From Ornithodoros turicata (lineage: Eukaryota > Arthropoda > Arachnida > Ixodida > Argasidae): a stretch of 64,000 nucleotides of DNA. The notes beneath the pieces are model-generated. The model searched no databases and was not told where the DNA came from. It was given only the letters and a program-made list of their open reading frames with translations. Positions 11,266-22,610 of the stretch are shown in pieces; the first letter of the stretch is position 1; every line of letters starts with the position of its first letter. The DNA lies in the NCBI RefSeq assembly GCF_037126465.1, contig NC_088202.1:102145962-102209961 (forward strand). Reading direction: 5' to 3'. A program made the translations under genes and the position numbers.

Positions 11266-11749
11266 TTAAATCTGAGGGCAGTTTAAGGCCGATTGTATTT
11301 CTAGCAAGAGATGCTCGGCTTTCCAACGCGGAAAGCTTAAGTTTATTTGAACAGAGACAATCGTAAACCCCAAATGGTGAATGACTGTACTGGGCGCAAC
11401 TCCGATCTGCTCCTGATGATCACAAGGCCTAGAATTTTCCAAAGTAGAGGGTAGCAGCTGAACGTGGACAAACAGGGTGTGGGTGTTCTGGTGGAGTGTA
11501 AGCATATCGACAAAATAGATAACACTCCGAAGCCACAACTGGTTTCAATAACTCCGTGAAGACTCTGGGGACTGATTTAAGTCCGAAGGGAAGAACATTC
11601 CACTGAAACAGGAGATTCTTCCAATTGAAGCTGAGCCAAGGGCGGTCTGACGGGTGAATCGGACCTGCGAGATATGCATTTGCAGAGTTTGTTCGCACCA
11701 TGTAGTCGTTCTGCTGAATGAGAGGACGGGCCGAGTGCCAGCTCTCCAC
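11266..11749 (-). pseudogene. DIRS reverse transcriptase remnant
   Basis: Residues ANAYLAGPIHPSDRPWLSF and FQWNVLPFGLKSVPRVFTEL match the DIRS RT pattern (palm motif with LPFGLxSAPrvFTk). The frame shifts at about 11530, after which the box normally YLDDM reads YFVDM, losing the first catalytic Asp. The segment LGFTIVSVQINLSFPRWK follows as in DIRS elements. It is a dead polymerase. Confidence 0.85.
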
Positions 11750-12059
11750 CTGAAGTGCTCGTGACGATTGAAACAGTTTAGAATTTAGGATAGGATTCGG
11801 GATTTAGGATAGCTATAGGGATATTAGGACAGCACGTCATTCCTTCTTTGGGACTGTGAAAAACTCGGAGAAGAATTTTACGTGTTGTCACTCCTGTCCA
11901 GTTGGAGAAATAGTCCGTTTGCGTAACAGGGCTTGCACTGCTTCCTCCCCCTGAGGGGGAGTGCCGGGGAAGACTGAGAGGGGTTGCGTGACGTGTTTTG
12001 GGGGTGACTCGAACTGCACCCCTGCACCGTGTCTAGCAGGAGTCCAAAATGATAGTCCT

Positions 12060-12861
12060 CCAATTAAGAAAGAATTCCGCTAATTTCCCTACTCAATTTG
12101 GCGAGGAAAAACATCTCATACGTATTGCGGTGCTCTCTACCGGCTCCCCTTCCTCCAGAGGCATGAAAGGAAGGCGCTGTCGAAAGGGCTGCATGTTGCC
12201 ATGGCCCCGACCAGCTGGACGGTATGGGTACTGCTCTAATGTTGACGTCTTGGCGGGGTTCCGATGAAAGAACGTCCTGCCTAACCCGAAACCGGCTTAA
12301 TGGCGTGGACACCCTGAGTTTGTTTCAGTAGTCTGCCCAGTAAGTCTTCAGCAAAAACGTACCATCGTCCCAGTTTAGAACCGTCCTCTTGTACATGAGG
12401 CATAACTGATTTCAGACGGGAAGGCAGTTGCGCGATCGAACAAAACGCCTTAGTTCTTCTGAAAGAAGGTCAAAAGCCTGACCAAGATGCGCCATCGACG
12501 CAGCCACCGGTCTTCTACTTCTTTTTTGGCATCTACCACAGGAAGTTGGGACGTTGCATCAGCTGTAGGGGGGACCCGAGATGACACCGCGAAAACACAG
12601 ATCCAGGATATCAACCAGCACGGCGAGGGCCCCTGATAAAGTAAACTAGACTTCCTTGAGGGAGGACTTGCGTTTCCCGACGGAAACCAGGCCCATGTTC
12701 GCGAGATCTCTGTTTAAATTGGGCACCTTCAGGCAGGCGAGATCCGGTAGCTTATAAGTTTTTTTTTGCCTATTTTCTGCCTTCGGTTGTGTTGTCCCAA
12801 AGTTCAATGAGTGTGAACAAAGTCCGAAATAAGTTTGGAGTACTGGCATCGTGATGGGCAT
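12060..12861 (-). pseudogene. Possible DIRS Gag remnant
   Basis: Minus-strand frames 12861-12646 and 12312-12064 lie just 5' of the DIRS RT on the same strand. The stretch LPDLACLKVPNLNRDL could be a Gag segment. Assignment rests on position; no diagnostic zinc knuckle is seen. Confidence 0.4.
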
Positions 12862-13639
12862 GAAGTTGCCCCTAATCAGCTACGGGCTGAGTCACTCCCT
12901 ACTGCTGGCCGATTAAGGACTGGTTCACCGTCCGCTAGAAGGAGGGGGGGGGGGTATTGGCTCTAAGGTTGGTGGTCACAGGCTCTTTAACATCAAGTTC
13001 TGGTAGATTGAGCTCTTCCTCAATTTTCCGTTTTTGAGATCAGGACGACTGAGGCTCCCATTCCGTGGAGTACTCCCCGTATGAAGAGGAGTGGGGTTGG
13101 GATTCTCAGAGCATCCCATGTTCTGGCTGCTGAAGCACCACCTAAGTTAGTTATGGAAGGCATGTGTACAAGTAACTGGTTAAGTACAGGGAGCTATCTG
13201 TGCCAGAGAGGCTTCTATGGCTGCCAAACACTCCTCGTGGGACATAGCGTAAACCAAAGTCAGACGCTGGTACACAGTAAATTTTTTTACGCCCTTCCCG
13301 GTGTGAAAAGGGTGTACTATGAGGACACACCCGAATTACACTTATACTACACTCAACTAAGCACCCGTGTTGGTGTAAAAGGGGTGTAATGTACCAATAC
13401 ACCCCGATCACACTTATGTTACACACCATGCTAAATTTTGGAACACTCATGTCAGTGCAACAGGGGTGTATGCCGCACAATGCTCAAAGCACCTGTAATT
13501 TTCTTTTTCATTGTGATAATCTTTGCAATATATATATACTATAACTTCTTATGTGTGTGTATGGATAACTTGGTACATACAGATGGATGCGAGAAGATAT
13601 AGACCATAAGTAACGGAGAGACTTGGGAAGCCGTATAAG

Positions 13640-14080
13640 GATTAACAACAATTGCTACTTTTATTGCATTAACAAAATTAAATGGGAATTATGGGAATTA
13701 CTAGAAACAGATTTACAGTCGTATTGCCAACTGTAGGACATCTGTAGTCAAAATTAGGGGTCGACGTTTTGGCAGTCAGCGCTGCCTTCAGCAGGACTAA
13801 ACTTGAAATTGGTGACAGGGGCTTGACCCCCTGGCTGGAAGGTTTACTGGCGCGGGTGACATTGAAATTAAAATACATATGTGTATGTAAGTAAAGGGCT
13901 AATTACTGTGAGTGATTGTGAAATTAATATACGAAAAGAAAAAGTAGAAGGAAACAAAGATTATGAACAGTTAGGAACAAACAAGGGAAGTTCGACAGCA
14001 GCGGCCTTCAACTGGGCTTGCAAATGTCGAAGACAGGCTACTGTTGAAGTGTCGACTTGGTTAAAGCGGAAGCACTTGGC
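13640..14080. repeat. Penelope-like element scrap
   Basis: The motif GGTCGACGTTTTGGCAGTC followed by AGCGCTGCCTTCAGCAGG is the kind of stem sequence found in Penelope-like element terminal regions. A related block occurs at 25205-25250. No coding part is left. Weak assignment by motif only. Confidence 0.4.
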
Positions 14081-14137
14081 TTAGCTAGCAAAGCCTTTCT
14101 AAGCTCTTGGAGTGCACAGCTAGCTAAGCTCTAAGAG

Positions 14138-14373
14138 ACCAGTTCCCGTGGCATAGGGGTTAAGATCATCGCTTTCCACGCCGGTGGCACGGGTTCGAAT
14201 CCTGTCACCGTCCGGGTTTTCCGAAAACTTACCCAACGAATGTCAGTTCCCCCGCAAGTCGGCCAGGACGCACACTAACCCCCCTGTTCCCCACTCCTTC
14301 CTGCTGTCCTCTGTCCACGCCTGTACGCCACTCATGGCCACAGTTGCTTCGCGGCGCTAACACGGAAATAAAA
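14138..14373 (+). mobile_element. tRNA-derived SINE, variant head
   Basis: The 12-bp target duplication AAGCTCTAAGAG lies at 14126-14137 and 14374-14385. The head differs from the other copies (CCGTGGCATAGGGGTTAAG, then GGGTTCGAATCC as B box), but the body (GTTTTCCGAAAACTTACC through GCTTCGCGGCGCTAACAC) is shared with the Ruka-like copies. It is therefore a subfamily with a different tRNA-like head on the same tail. Confidence 0.88.
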
Positions 14374-14750
14374 AAGCTCTAAGAGTCTAGATAGTTAAGA
14401 TGTTCACACTTGCAAATGCAAGCTGCAGTGGAACTAGTGTTCCGTGAATTTCGGGAGCAAGCATTTTTTCGTTTTTGGGGTCAATACACCCAATAAACAC
14501 CCGTCTTTTGGGTGTAACATGTGACACCCCTGTTACACCCATTATTGAGGTGTAGCATTTACACCCATAAGGGTGTGAGTTATCTAACACTCATTTTACA
14601 CTCATAGGGGCGTAAATAAATTTACTGTGTAGTGTCTAGGTCATCCCTCTCCTTCCTTCCTAGAAGGACTATCTGGTGAGGCTGAGGTATTACGGTGAGT
14701 GAGCCTGATAAGTGGTCCCTGCGACATAGTGCGTGGTCCATAAATGGCCT

Positions 14751-14995
14751 TGTGTGCGGTCACCACGGACCTAGGGTTTGGGTCGCAACAGAACCTAGAG
14801 TGTGGTCACGATGGACCAAGGACTTCGGTCACTGATGGACCTCGGATTTCGGTCACTAATGGACATAGAGTTTGCGTTACTGATGAACGTAGGGTTTCAT
14901 TCACTAATGGAGCTAGAGTGTGGTCACTATGAACCTGGGGTTTCGGTCACTAATGGACTTAGGGTACTGTCACGATGGACTCAGCGCACGGTCTC
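14751..14995. repeat. 24-bp minisatellite
   Basis: About nine or ten units of a 24-bp repeat of the type CGGTCACTAATGGACCTAGG-plus-TTT-like bases run here, with substitutions (CACTGATGG, CACTATGAA, CACGATGG). Because 24 is a multiple of three, the array stays open as 8-residue repeats (VTNGPRIS-like) in one frame. There is no start context or domain, so I regard it as non-coding. Confidence 0.75.
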
Positions 14996-15503
14996 AAAGT
15001 GCAAAAAACCTAGTAAAACTAGGAAAGGGAAAACCTGTGTACTATTGTTTGTGCTTGATATTGTCATAACTGCAAACGCTTGGTATAATCGCTGCATACA
15101 GCGAATATAGTAACTGCATAAAGCACGTTAGATACTACAGGTTTTCCCGTCCATTTTAGTCCAGGTGACATCTGAATTATTCTAGGTGCCATCTGAAAAA
15201 ATCCAGATGCTACTCAATTGAATCCGGGTGCCATCTGAATTAATCCATGGTGTTTTTAAGCACTATAACCGTGTGCTCACACGAGGGATATCTTTGTAGA
15301 GTATCTTAGTGGAAGAAAAAGCAAGAAAAAAAACTGCTGGTGGAACTGAAGTTGTGCGGTGTCTTATGTGGAACATTCACACGACTCTGAGATATTGGGA
15401 GTTGGAGCGGAAGTATAGCAAACAACAGTACTGGTGCAGTCGTCTGCTACAGAGTATCTTCTGACTGAACTGTTGGACATTACGCGCGGTTACAAGAGCG
15501 CGA

Positions 15504-15585
15504 AAAGGCATGACTCACATAGCAAACGACACCACTGGTGCACGACAGCACCAGTGGTGTCGTCTGCTATGTGAGTCATGCCTTT
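15504..15585. repeat. Near-perfect hairpin inside the foldback arm
   Basis: Arms of 38 bp (AAAGGCATGACTCACATAGC through ACCACTGGTGC, and its complement) flank a 6-nt loop ACGACA, with one mismatch. The palindromic core GCAGACGACAGCACCAGTGG-TGTCGTCTGC recurs near 15634-15662, 17090-17120 and, diverged, 17190-17224. Strong cruciform potential. Confidence 0.85.
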
Positions 15586-15799
15586 CTAACTTCGCGAAAT
15601 ATCCAGTAGTTCACTCAGAAGATATTCTATAGCAGACGACAGCACCAGTGGTGTCGTCTGCTATGTGAGCCATGCCCACTGATCTCTATAGTATAAGCTC
15701 GATCGCGCATAGGGTGCTCCACAGCGTGGTTACCGGCCGCCATATTGGTTAGCCCAACGTATTCTGTCGTCTGCATTTAGTTCAAGCGGGGCTGCCCGT

Positions 15800-16850
15800 A
15801 TTTTTTCAAATTTACTTTAAACTAAAGGGCGTGTCATGCCAGTTTGTTGCAGCTTTGAGTACACTTCACACGGACTGAGAAAGAGGGATGATTTTTCACA
15901 GGTAAGCTCTTTATTTTGCGGAAAAGACTGTTTATTCGTATCGCAGGCATCTGACAACTCGGACTTGTTTGCATTCCTACTTCACTGGTGCTATCACGTA
16001 CTAAGGAAGTGTGTGTGGCTGCTCCTACAAATCTCAAGACCATGTATTTTCTATAAATAATGCGCTTGTGCTTTCAGGTTCCCCTCACAGTCGCTCAGCT
16101 GTGCAGAAGAAGCGGATGCAGAACCTGCGCCAATATGCCAATTTGTTCCACTGTTCTTTTAATTTGTGAGGTACGGTGGAAGTAAATAAACTGCTGTGTT
16201 AACCTCGTATGTGAAGTCGCTCCTACAGCGTGTGTGATAAGTCATGCATGTGAATGCTCTTCGTGCACAACGCTTCGAATTTCTGTAATGAAATACGCTG
16301 ACAGCTGAAAAACTGCAAAGCACACGTGACAATAACGTTATTTTAAGATGAGGAATGGAGAGTTTCGTCGCCAGGGTCTATACTCCATACCATTGCTGGT
16401 GGTGATGTGGTGAATAAAATAATGAGCCACTTCAGAATAAGAGTCGAGGTCTTATTGCAGAGCACACAGAGAGACACTTGTAGAACATAATACGATAATG
16501 GAAAAAGTCAAACTAGAACCGTACAATACCAAACCATAATAACGAACGAGAACCGCGGAACACCACACGAAAACCGCACAACAAACGAAAACAAACAATA
16601 TAAAAACGGAAGTACCTTACAATAACAAACAATGTGAAACTTTTCTGAGCAAAAATAATTAATTTTATAGGTTGACGTTCACCTAATTCACCTTCATGCG
16701 TATGCGCCTTGTGCACGACGGTTACGACCCCTATTCGGAATACAGGCAGCGGAGAAGACAAATAAGACAATTACCATTAAAAACTACAGGAACACGGCTG
16801 AAGCACGTTTGGAATACATCAGCACACTGATTCCCAAGAAAGATGCGTGC
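15800..16850. other. Central region of the foldback element; no recognised gene
   Basis: The frame at 15836-16060 (MPVCCSFEYTSHG...) has possible splice signals (CAG/GTAAGC near 15900 and TCGCAG near 15945) and an AATAAA near 16180, but no domain I can name. 16335-16410 carries a dispersed tick-type repeat (TTATTTTAAGATGAGGAATG...) also seen at 30900-30990. Confidence 0.4.
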
Positions 16851-17551
16851 GAATCAGAAATGAGGAGCGTTTAAAGTGCAATAAATACTCCAAATCAAAT
16901 CGCTTCCCATTTTTTCCTATGGGAGCAGCCGGCGCCAGTGGGCCCTCCAACATGGCGGCCGGTTGCCACACCTCTCTCTCACGCGCCCCTCTCCTATGCG
17001 CGATCCAGCCTTTATACATAGAGATCAGTGGCCATGCCTTTCTAACTGCGCGAAATATCCAGCAGTTCAGTCAGAAGATATTCTGTAGCAGACGACAGCA
17101 CCAGTGGTGTCGTCTGCTATGGGAGTCATGCCTTTTTGGCGCTCTTCTAACCGTGTGGAATATCCTGCAGCTCAGTCAGGAGATACTCTGTAGCAGAAGA
17201 CATGACCAATGGTGTCGTCTGCTATGCTTCCGCTTTAACTCTCGATATCTCGGCGCAGTGCGAATGCTCAACATAAGACGCAGCAGAATTTAAGTCCTGT
17301 CAGCAGCTTTTTACTTTTCCTTCCACTACATCTCTGTAGAACATTCTGCGGGGATGTCCTTCGTGTGAGTGCACGGTTATAGTGCTTAAAAACACCATAG
17401 ATTAATTCAGATGGCACTCGGATTAAATTAAATAGCATCTCGATTTTTTCAGATGGCGCCCGGATTAAACTGAACGGCGCTCGGATTATTTCAGATGGCA
17501 CCTGGACTAATTCAGATGGCACTTGGACTAAAATGGACGGGAAAACCTGTA

Positions 17552-18387
17552 GTCGCTATCAAAATGCATAAAATTGTGAAATCTAGCGCTAATGTGGGTG
17601 GGTAGAGTTCATTCAAGAAGCGAAAGAAATAGCGACAGGGTACTTATCAAGGTAGAAAACTTGCGACAATCGATGTGCAAAGCACGACGACAAAAGAACG
17701 TTACCGCACAGCACGCAAACGAGGGAAATGACACGGGACGAGTGCACGGATTGTAAATTTGGAGACAGGGATTGCAAATTGTCTTTGAATGTTAGCCGCT
17801 AAGCTACGCCAATCGAAGGAAAAAGAATTCGATAGTAAGTGTCGACATGTGCCAAAGTATAATTTATTATTCAGATGCATGATACGTTTACATTGATTTT
17901 TTTTAAATTTTGATTGCAATTGAAATTTTTACATTGATGAATTTTTCCTTACCACGTGGCTTATTATTATGGAAAGTAACCCTGAAAGTAACGCGCTATA
18001 TTTTTAGCCGAACAGTTTATAACGGTAAAAAATTACTTTTGCCACAAGAGTAATGATAATCAATTACCTTTGTCGAGTTGCGTGCACAAGTCTAGTTCCG
18101 AGTCAGTCACAATAAATTGCGGCTGCCATTTCACTCTGCCTCGTATTTTTTGAAAGCAAGTTTTGAATAAAATATCGCATGCTGAAGCCTGTTCGTTGAT
18201 AACTTGTTATAGCCTGTGATAGCCTGTTGATAGCCTGTTATGTATGAGATTGTTGTGACCTACCTTTTATGGATTTCAAAGGGGAATCCCGTACTGTGTT
18301 TTCTTGCGGTTATACAGTCTTTATGGGCTTCCACGAATGTCAATGTAGACCCGCTTTCCGCACCTGTCAAATACCCTTCTCTCACAG
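17552..18387. other. Intronic or upstream sequence before the first visible beta-mannosidase exon
   Basis: AT-rich, with short direct repeats of TAGCCTGT at 18210-18240 and an acceptor tract CCCTTCTCTCACAG ending at 18387. The upstream exons for the N-terminal domains were not found between here and position 1. Confidence 0.55.
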
Positions 18388-18692
18388 GTCTTACCTTTCT
18401 TGTGAGAATCAACAACGAGGCGATATTTTTGAAGGGGAGCAACTGGATTCCGCCAGATGCATTTCACGATCGAGTCAGCCAGGAGCGCTTGGAGGCTCTA
18501 TTAGACGCTGCTCTTGCAGCTAACATGAATGCCATCCGGGTCTGGGGCGGCGGCGTCTACGAGTGCGACGCCTTCTACTCCCTGGCTGATATGAAGGGCA
18601 TTCTCATCTGGCAAGACTTTATGTTTGCCAGCGCATTGTACCCAGCAAGCCCCACGTTCCTCAACAGTGTTGCCATAGAAGCTCGACAACAG
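18388..18692 (+). CDS. Beta-mannosidase (MANBA-like), exon A: start of catalytic barrel
   Basis: Encodes GLTFLVRINNEAIFLKGSNW, then RVWGGGVYECDAFYSLADMK and IWQDFMFASALYP, the hallmark GH2 beta-mannosidase segment. Lysosomal beta-mannosidase removes terminal beta-linked mannose from N-glycan fragments. The acceptor is CTCACAG before 18388 and the donor is CAACAG/GTACAT at 18692. It enters in phase 1 and leaves in phase 0. The substrate-pocket Trp (KGSNW) and the RxWGGG and WQDFM motifs are intact. The first roughly one third of the protein (signal peptide and beta-sandwich domains) must lie upstream of this exon. Confidence 0.93.
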
Positions 18693-20083
18693 GTACATAC
18701 ACATCGATGTTCTGTTCAAATGCAGGAGAGAATGTGAAGGGGATGACTGCCTGCCCTCTCTGTCCGAAAGAGGCTGTTTGGCAATCCGTCGTTCCAGTAA
18801 CTAATCGCGCACCTGACCCGTAGCCAAGAGGTGCGGGATGGATTCCCGCCACTGTCCTGCTTCATCAACGTCTCCCATACCTCGATTTATAAAATGGTGT
18901 TACCCTAATTATGCACTTTATACATAGTGGCAACAGTAGCACATTTTGAAAAAAAGTTGCTAGATCAGCTTGCAGGGACACGTCGATGTGTTACCCGTTC
19001 GACCCGTCCCAGCAGTTAGCTGCTTTAGTGGAGTGCTCCGAGCAGGCATAACTAACAAGTGAATTAAGCGTTGATGTTAAGGAACAAGCTCACGCAGTTC
19101 ATTACAATCTACAAGATTATTTTTAATTTTTGTTTACAAAATAATTTTACAATGGCAATTTTTAATTGTTCGCTCTTGAGAAAAAGCTTAATGGCACTTG
19201 CAGTTGAGCTCAATGTTCCATGTGTCCTGCTGTTGCATTGCTTTAGTGTAAAGTATTAGTTTGTGCTACTCTCTCACTATCAAAAGCACCTGGTCGCATA
19301 TAGTGCATCACTCACTCAGCATGATGAATACGGCGGCAAAACCAACCGTCTTTCCAAAACGTAGTTGTCCCATGTTTGCCGCATAATCCGAGACGCCGAC
19401 CTTTGTTTGCTGAAACCGCTAAGTGCTATCCACCGTGGTGCTATCGATGCACTCTACGTTTCGGAACGATCGATAAGCAGGTGACGGGAAAGGCTTCGGG
19501 GTGAACGCTTTGACGCGTATTGGTTTCATACCTCGGATGTGTCGCCGGACGTGCGAGCTAAAAGCAGGAAGCTGTACAAAGCATTTTTTGTTCTGTGCAG
19601 TGTTTACATCCCTCCAGACGCTATGTTCTCGGGCTGCTAGAAAAATATTTCCTCGAGGTATCGATTCAACGGCGATGTAGGTATTTACTTTAGAGCCTTT
19701 GGCAATGCGTCATCCAGGAGCTGTCGTATTGTGGGCGCTGTCATGGTAGTGTGCACTGACATATTCATCCTTCACAGAAGCCAGCATAAGACGTGTTTTT
19801 AGGTCCTAGTTAAGGACAACTGATAGATAGCAGAAAGCCGTTCTTTTGACATGAAAGTGCCATCGGCGTGATTTTCTGTCACTGACCCCATTCCAGGCGT
19901 CTGGTGTTCACTAAACTTTGGAAATACGTTGAGTAACTACCGTCTACACAATATCAAGGCAAAATATAAGGGGGTGCTCCGTTGCAATAAAAACGAAAAG
20001 AAACAAACACATATGAGGTGGTGTTAGTGGCATCCTCGTGGAAGCCACATGAATATTTGTAAACGTGCTTCACGAATCGTATT

Positions 20084-21176
20084 GTGCGATGCGTGTGTTC
20101 GGTTAAACGTTCTCATAGATGGGGTGTGTGCACATCTCCGCCTCGATCACATGAGAAGGAAAGTTATTGGGATGTATCGAGACAGGCCAATTACAACCGG
20201 AGGTGTAATACGCACTATACATTGAGACAACCGTCTTTGCTGAGGATGTGCGTCGGTGCTTTGGAATAGATGCCCACGACGAAGTAGTCCCCTGCAAGGT
20301 CGACTAAACGCAATGGGGCAGGACGATCCCATCAAGGGCCCACATCCCAGGCAACGGCCTTTAGGAAAACTCACACCGACACATGGTTTGACTCGATGCG
20401 CACATGAATGTCCGTTTCTTATGAACACGGTACCCTATGCGATGTATTCTCTTGATTGTGTCTCGCTAGAGACAGCAGTGCAGTTCTGCAGAGAAGTCGC
20501 CGCACGAGCAGGGGCACAGTTGAGCCCAGTAATCCTCTTCATGGCATGGAAAGTAACTCCCGACATGTTCACACCTGGAGGGAATTTGGCAGCAGGTCCA
20601 TCCCCTCCGTCATCCTCAAACGCGACATGGAGGAGATGGTGCGGACCGATATCGTGTTACGCTCGCGTACGCTTCTGACCACCTTTACCGTGACTGTACC
20701 CTACAACAACTTGTGCGACGTCTCCGAGGGACATTCTGCCGTGACCTGAGGATGCGAATCCACACAGGGCCTGCATTGTTGAGCAACTTGAATAGGATAA
20801 CTGTCGTTTCGACTGACATACAGGTTTCCCGGACCTCAAGTTCATCGCTCATGGGTGGAATGTTCAGTAGTTGTTGTGCTCAGCGTTGCTACAGAAGTTG
20901 GATCTACAACCTCAATGCTTATTACTTCGAAAAACTACCCGAAAGGTCCAGGGACAATATTTGATGAACAAACTGGTTTGCAGCATGCCCCCACACATAT
21001 TATGGAAAAAGAGGGATTTTCAGGAAATCGCAAGCGACCTCAGACTCCGTATCGATGTTACGCAACCATACATCCGCAACGATGGTGTCAACCACACCAA
21101 AGGAATCGGGCGATTGGCTCATCATGTTTTCGGAAATATTATCGTGAAACTTCTACGTTTTCCTAAAGCTTCCTAA
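20084..21176 (+). other. Unidentified decayed coding-like region in intron A
   Basis: Overlapping fragments in three + frames (20256-20678, 20713-20964, 20871-21176) suggest an old reading frame broken by shifts and stops. In a third frame AEDVRRCFGIDAHDEVVPC looks protein-like. I cannot name a family; it could be an eroded retrotransposon ORF or processed pseudogene. Confidence 0.3.
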
Positions 21177-21988
21177 TGTCTGCACCATTTGCAAGCCTTT
21201 GAGGGCGATTACGTTTTGGTGAAGGTGCGATTAGCCTGATCTCGGTTGGCGGTTCGGTGCACCATGGGAGGAGGAAAACAGAATTTTGAAAGTGGGAGGG
21301 GAAATGCGATTGTGGTACAGGAGACTGGGAGGCTGCAGTTCATCTTCCTCCGGTATTTTTTTAATTTATATTATTATTTTGTGTAGTCCAAGATGAATAC
21401 CCACCACAGAAAACATGAGACCCTCCTCAGTAGCCTCCAATTGAATGCTCCCTGTACCACGGTAACTGCCAGGGTGACTGGCGAAGTTAGCCCACCGTAC
21501 GAGGGGTCTGCGGGCGTCGGGATGAGATAGGGCTGGGTGACGCATGTTCGGTCGCTATGGATGTCAGTGACGTATCTTTTGTATTATTATCTTGAGCTCA
21601 GTGTTTGGTGCCACCTTTATCACTTGTCTTAATACTGGGTGGGTAAAAGGTAGAGAACGTATCCGCAGTGTTCGCTTAAAATAAGGCGCTTAGAAGTGCA
21701 CAAACCTGCATTGTTAGGCTTTGAACCCCAGTCGTGACGAAGTTTGTTCTTTTCATTTAGCTGCAGCCAAGTCGCGCACAGACATTGCTCGTCAACTATC
21801 TTGTGCTGTAGCAAAGTGGCTTCTGTGCGTGTGAAACAGGAAGCTAACGTGCGGGGTTGTTTGATTTACTATTAATTTATGATGAAAAATTTATGAATAA
21901 TGTGCGTATATCTACATAAGCGATAAAAGCTTGCTGAAGTTGTCTCTTGATATTTGAAAGTTATGTCTCAGTTGTGGTGACATTGCAG

Positions 21989-22074
21989 GTGCGTCGACTG
22001 CAACACCATGCGTCCATCTTTCTCTGGTGTGGGAACAGCGAGGGGGAACTTGGAATGGCGTACAACTGGTGGAG
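21989..22074 (+). CDS. Beta-mannosidase exon B: acid/base region
   Basis: The acceptor ACATTGCAG precedes VRRLQHHASIFLWCGNSEGE, equivalent to the VRRL...SGNNENE segment of animal beta-mannosidases. The acid/base Glu of the family (NNE) is kept, but the Asn directly before it, conserved across clan GH-A, is Ser here (GNSE). The donor TGGTGGAG/GTATAT leaves phase 2, which matches exon C. Confidence 0.9.
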
Positions 22075-22610
22075 GTATATACTCACTTCTCCCCATGCCG
22101 CGTTTCAATGCGACAGAGCAAAACTAAGCGTAGCATACAGCATCTAAGGAGTACCACCCCAGAAATATGCAATCGTTGTCAACCAAACTATTCAGGTTTG
22201 CCACTACTGCTTGCTATAAACATTATGCGAAAGGTACGATAGAGGGACGAGCAGATGGAGCGTTAAATGCACTGGGAGAGGAACACTATATAGAAGAAAT
22301 CATACTACGTCTCGAGCGATGCAAAGTGTATAGCAGAATGACTACAATATTATAGAACAACAGAAATGTCATGCTGATGGATGTTTGTTTGAAAGATATG
22401 ACTCTTTCTTCTGATGCTCGAAACTGGGGTTGCAGCGGTGTCGATAGAGAAGCATGTGCGAAAGCAGTACCCACAGGTACAAAGGCGCTATTGGAATGCT
22501 GGTGTTTCCGAGCTATTCGCGTATATCCAATGACATTGCTTCGCCACGGAACCACCGTTACTGTGAGTACTCCCCAGTGTGTGTTCCCATCGTCCCTCTT
22601 GTACAAACAT

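Larger units (their letters stand above)
9860..12880 (-). mobile_element. DIRS-type retrotransposon (tyrosine recombinase), decayed
   Basis: On the minus strand the order is a possible gag (about 12880-12060), reverse transcriptase (11749-11266), RNase H (11010-10628) and tyrosine recombinase (10604-9916). A tyrosine recombinase in place of an integrase defines the DIRS order. Several stops and frameshifts interrupt it. I could not define terminal repeats, so the ends are approximate. A small related fragment lies at about 4575-4650. Confidence 0.82.
13273..14629. mobile_element. MITE with GGTGTAA subterminal repeats, containing a SINE
   Basis: The ends are CACAGTAAATTTTTTTACGC and, reversed, CACAGTAAATTTATTTACGC, a 21-bp inverted repeat with one mismatch. 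TA flanks both sides (13271-13272, 14630-14631). Inside each end GGTGTAA/TTACACC words recur many times (13310-13480 and 14490-14600), likely subterminal transposase-binding repeats. A SINE (14138-14373) and Penelope-like sequence (about 13640-14080) lie within it. Confidence 0.82.
15138..17549. mobile_element. Large foldback DNA element
   Basis: The ends are mirror images: CAGGTTTTCCCGTCCATTTT at the left and its complement at the right, with TA on both sides (15136-15137, 17550-17551). Subterminal 20-22-bp repeats of the type CAGATGGCACCTGGACTAAT occur in both arms. Inverted similarity continues inward for about 550-650 bp, including GATCGCGCATAGG / CCTATGCGCGATC and GGCCGCCATATTGG / CCAACATGGCGGCC. 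The central part (about 15800-16850) is unique. Confidence 0.85.

Noticed and set aside
15836..16060. THAP-like transposase exon in the foldback element (MPVCCSFEY start)
   Set aside because: It begins like a THAP domain but lacks the remaining C2CH spacing and the AVPTIF-type box.
18260..18852. Minus-strand and shifted open frames over exon A
   Set aside because: Shadows of the beta-mannosidase exon, which has splice signals and family motifs.
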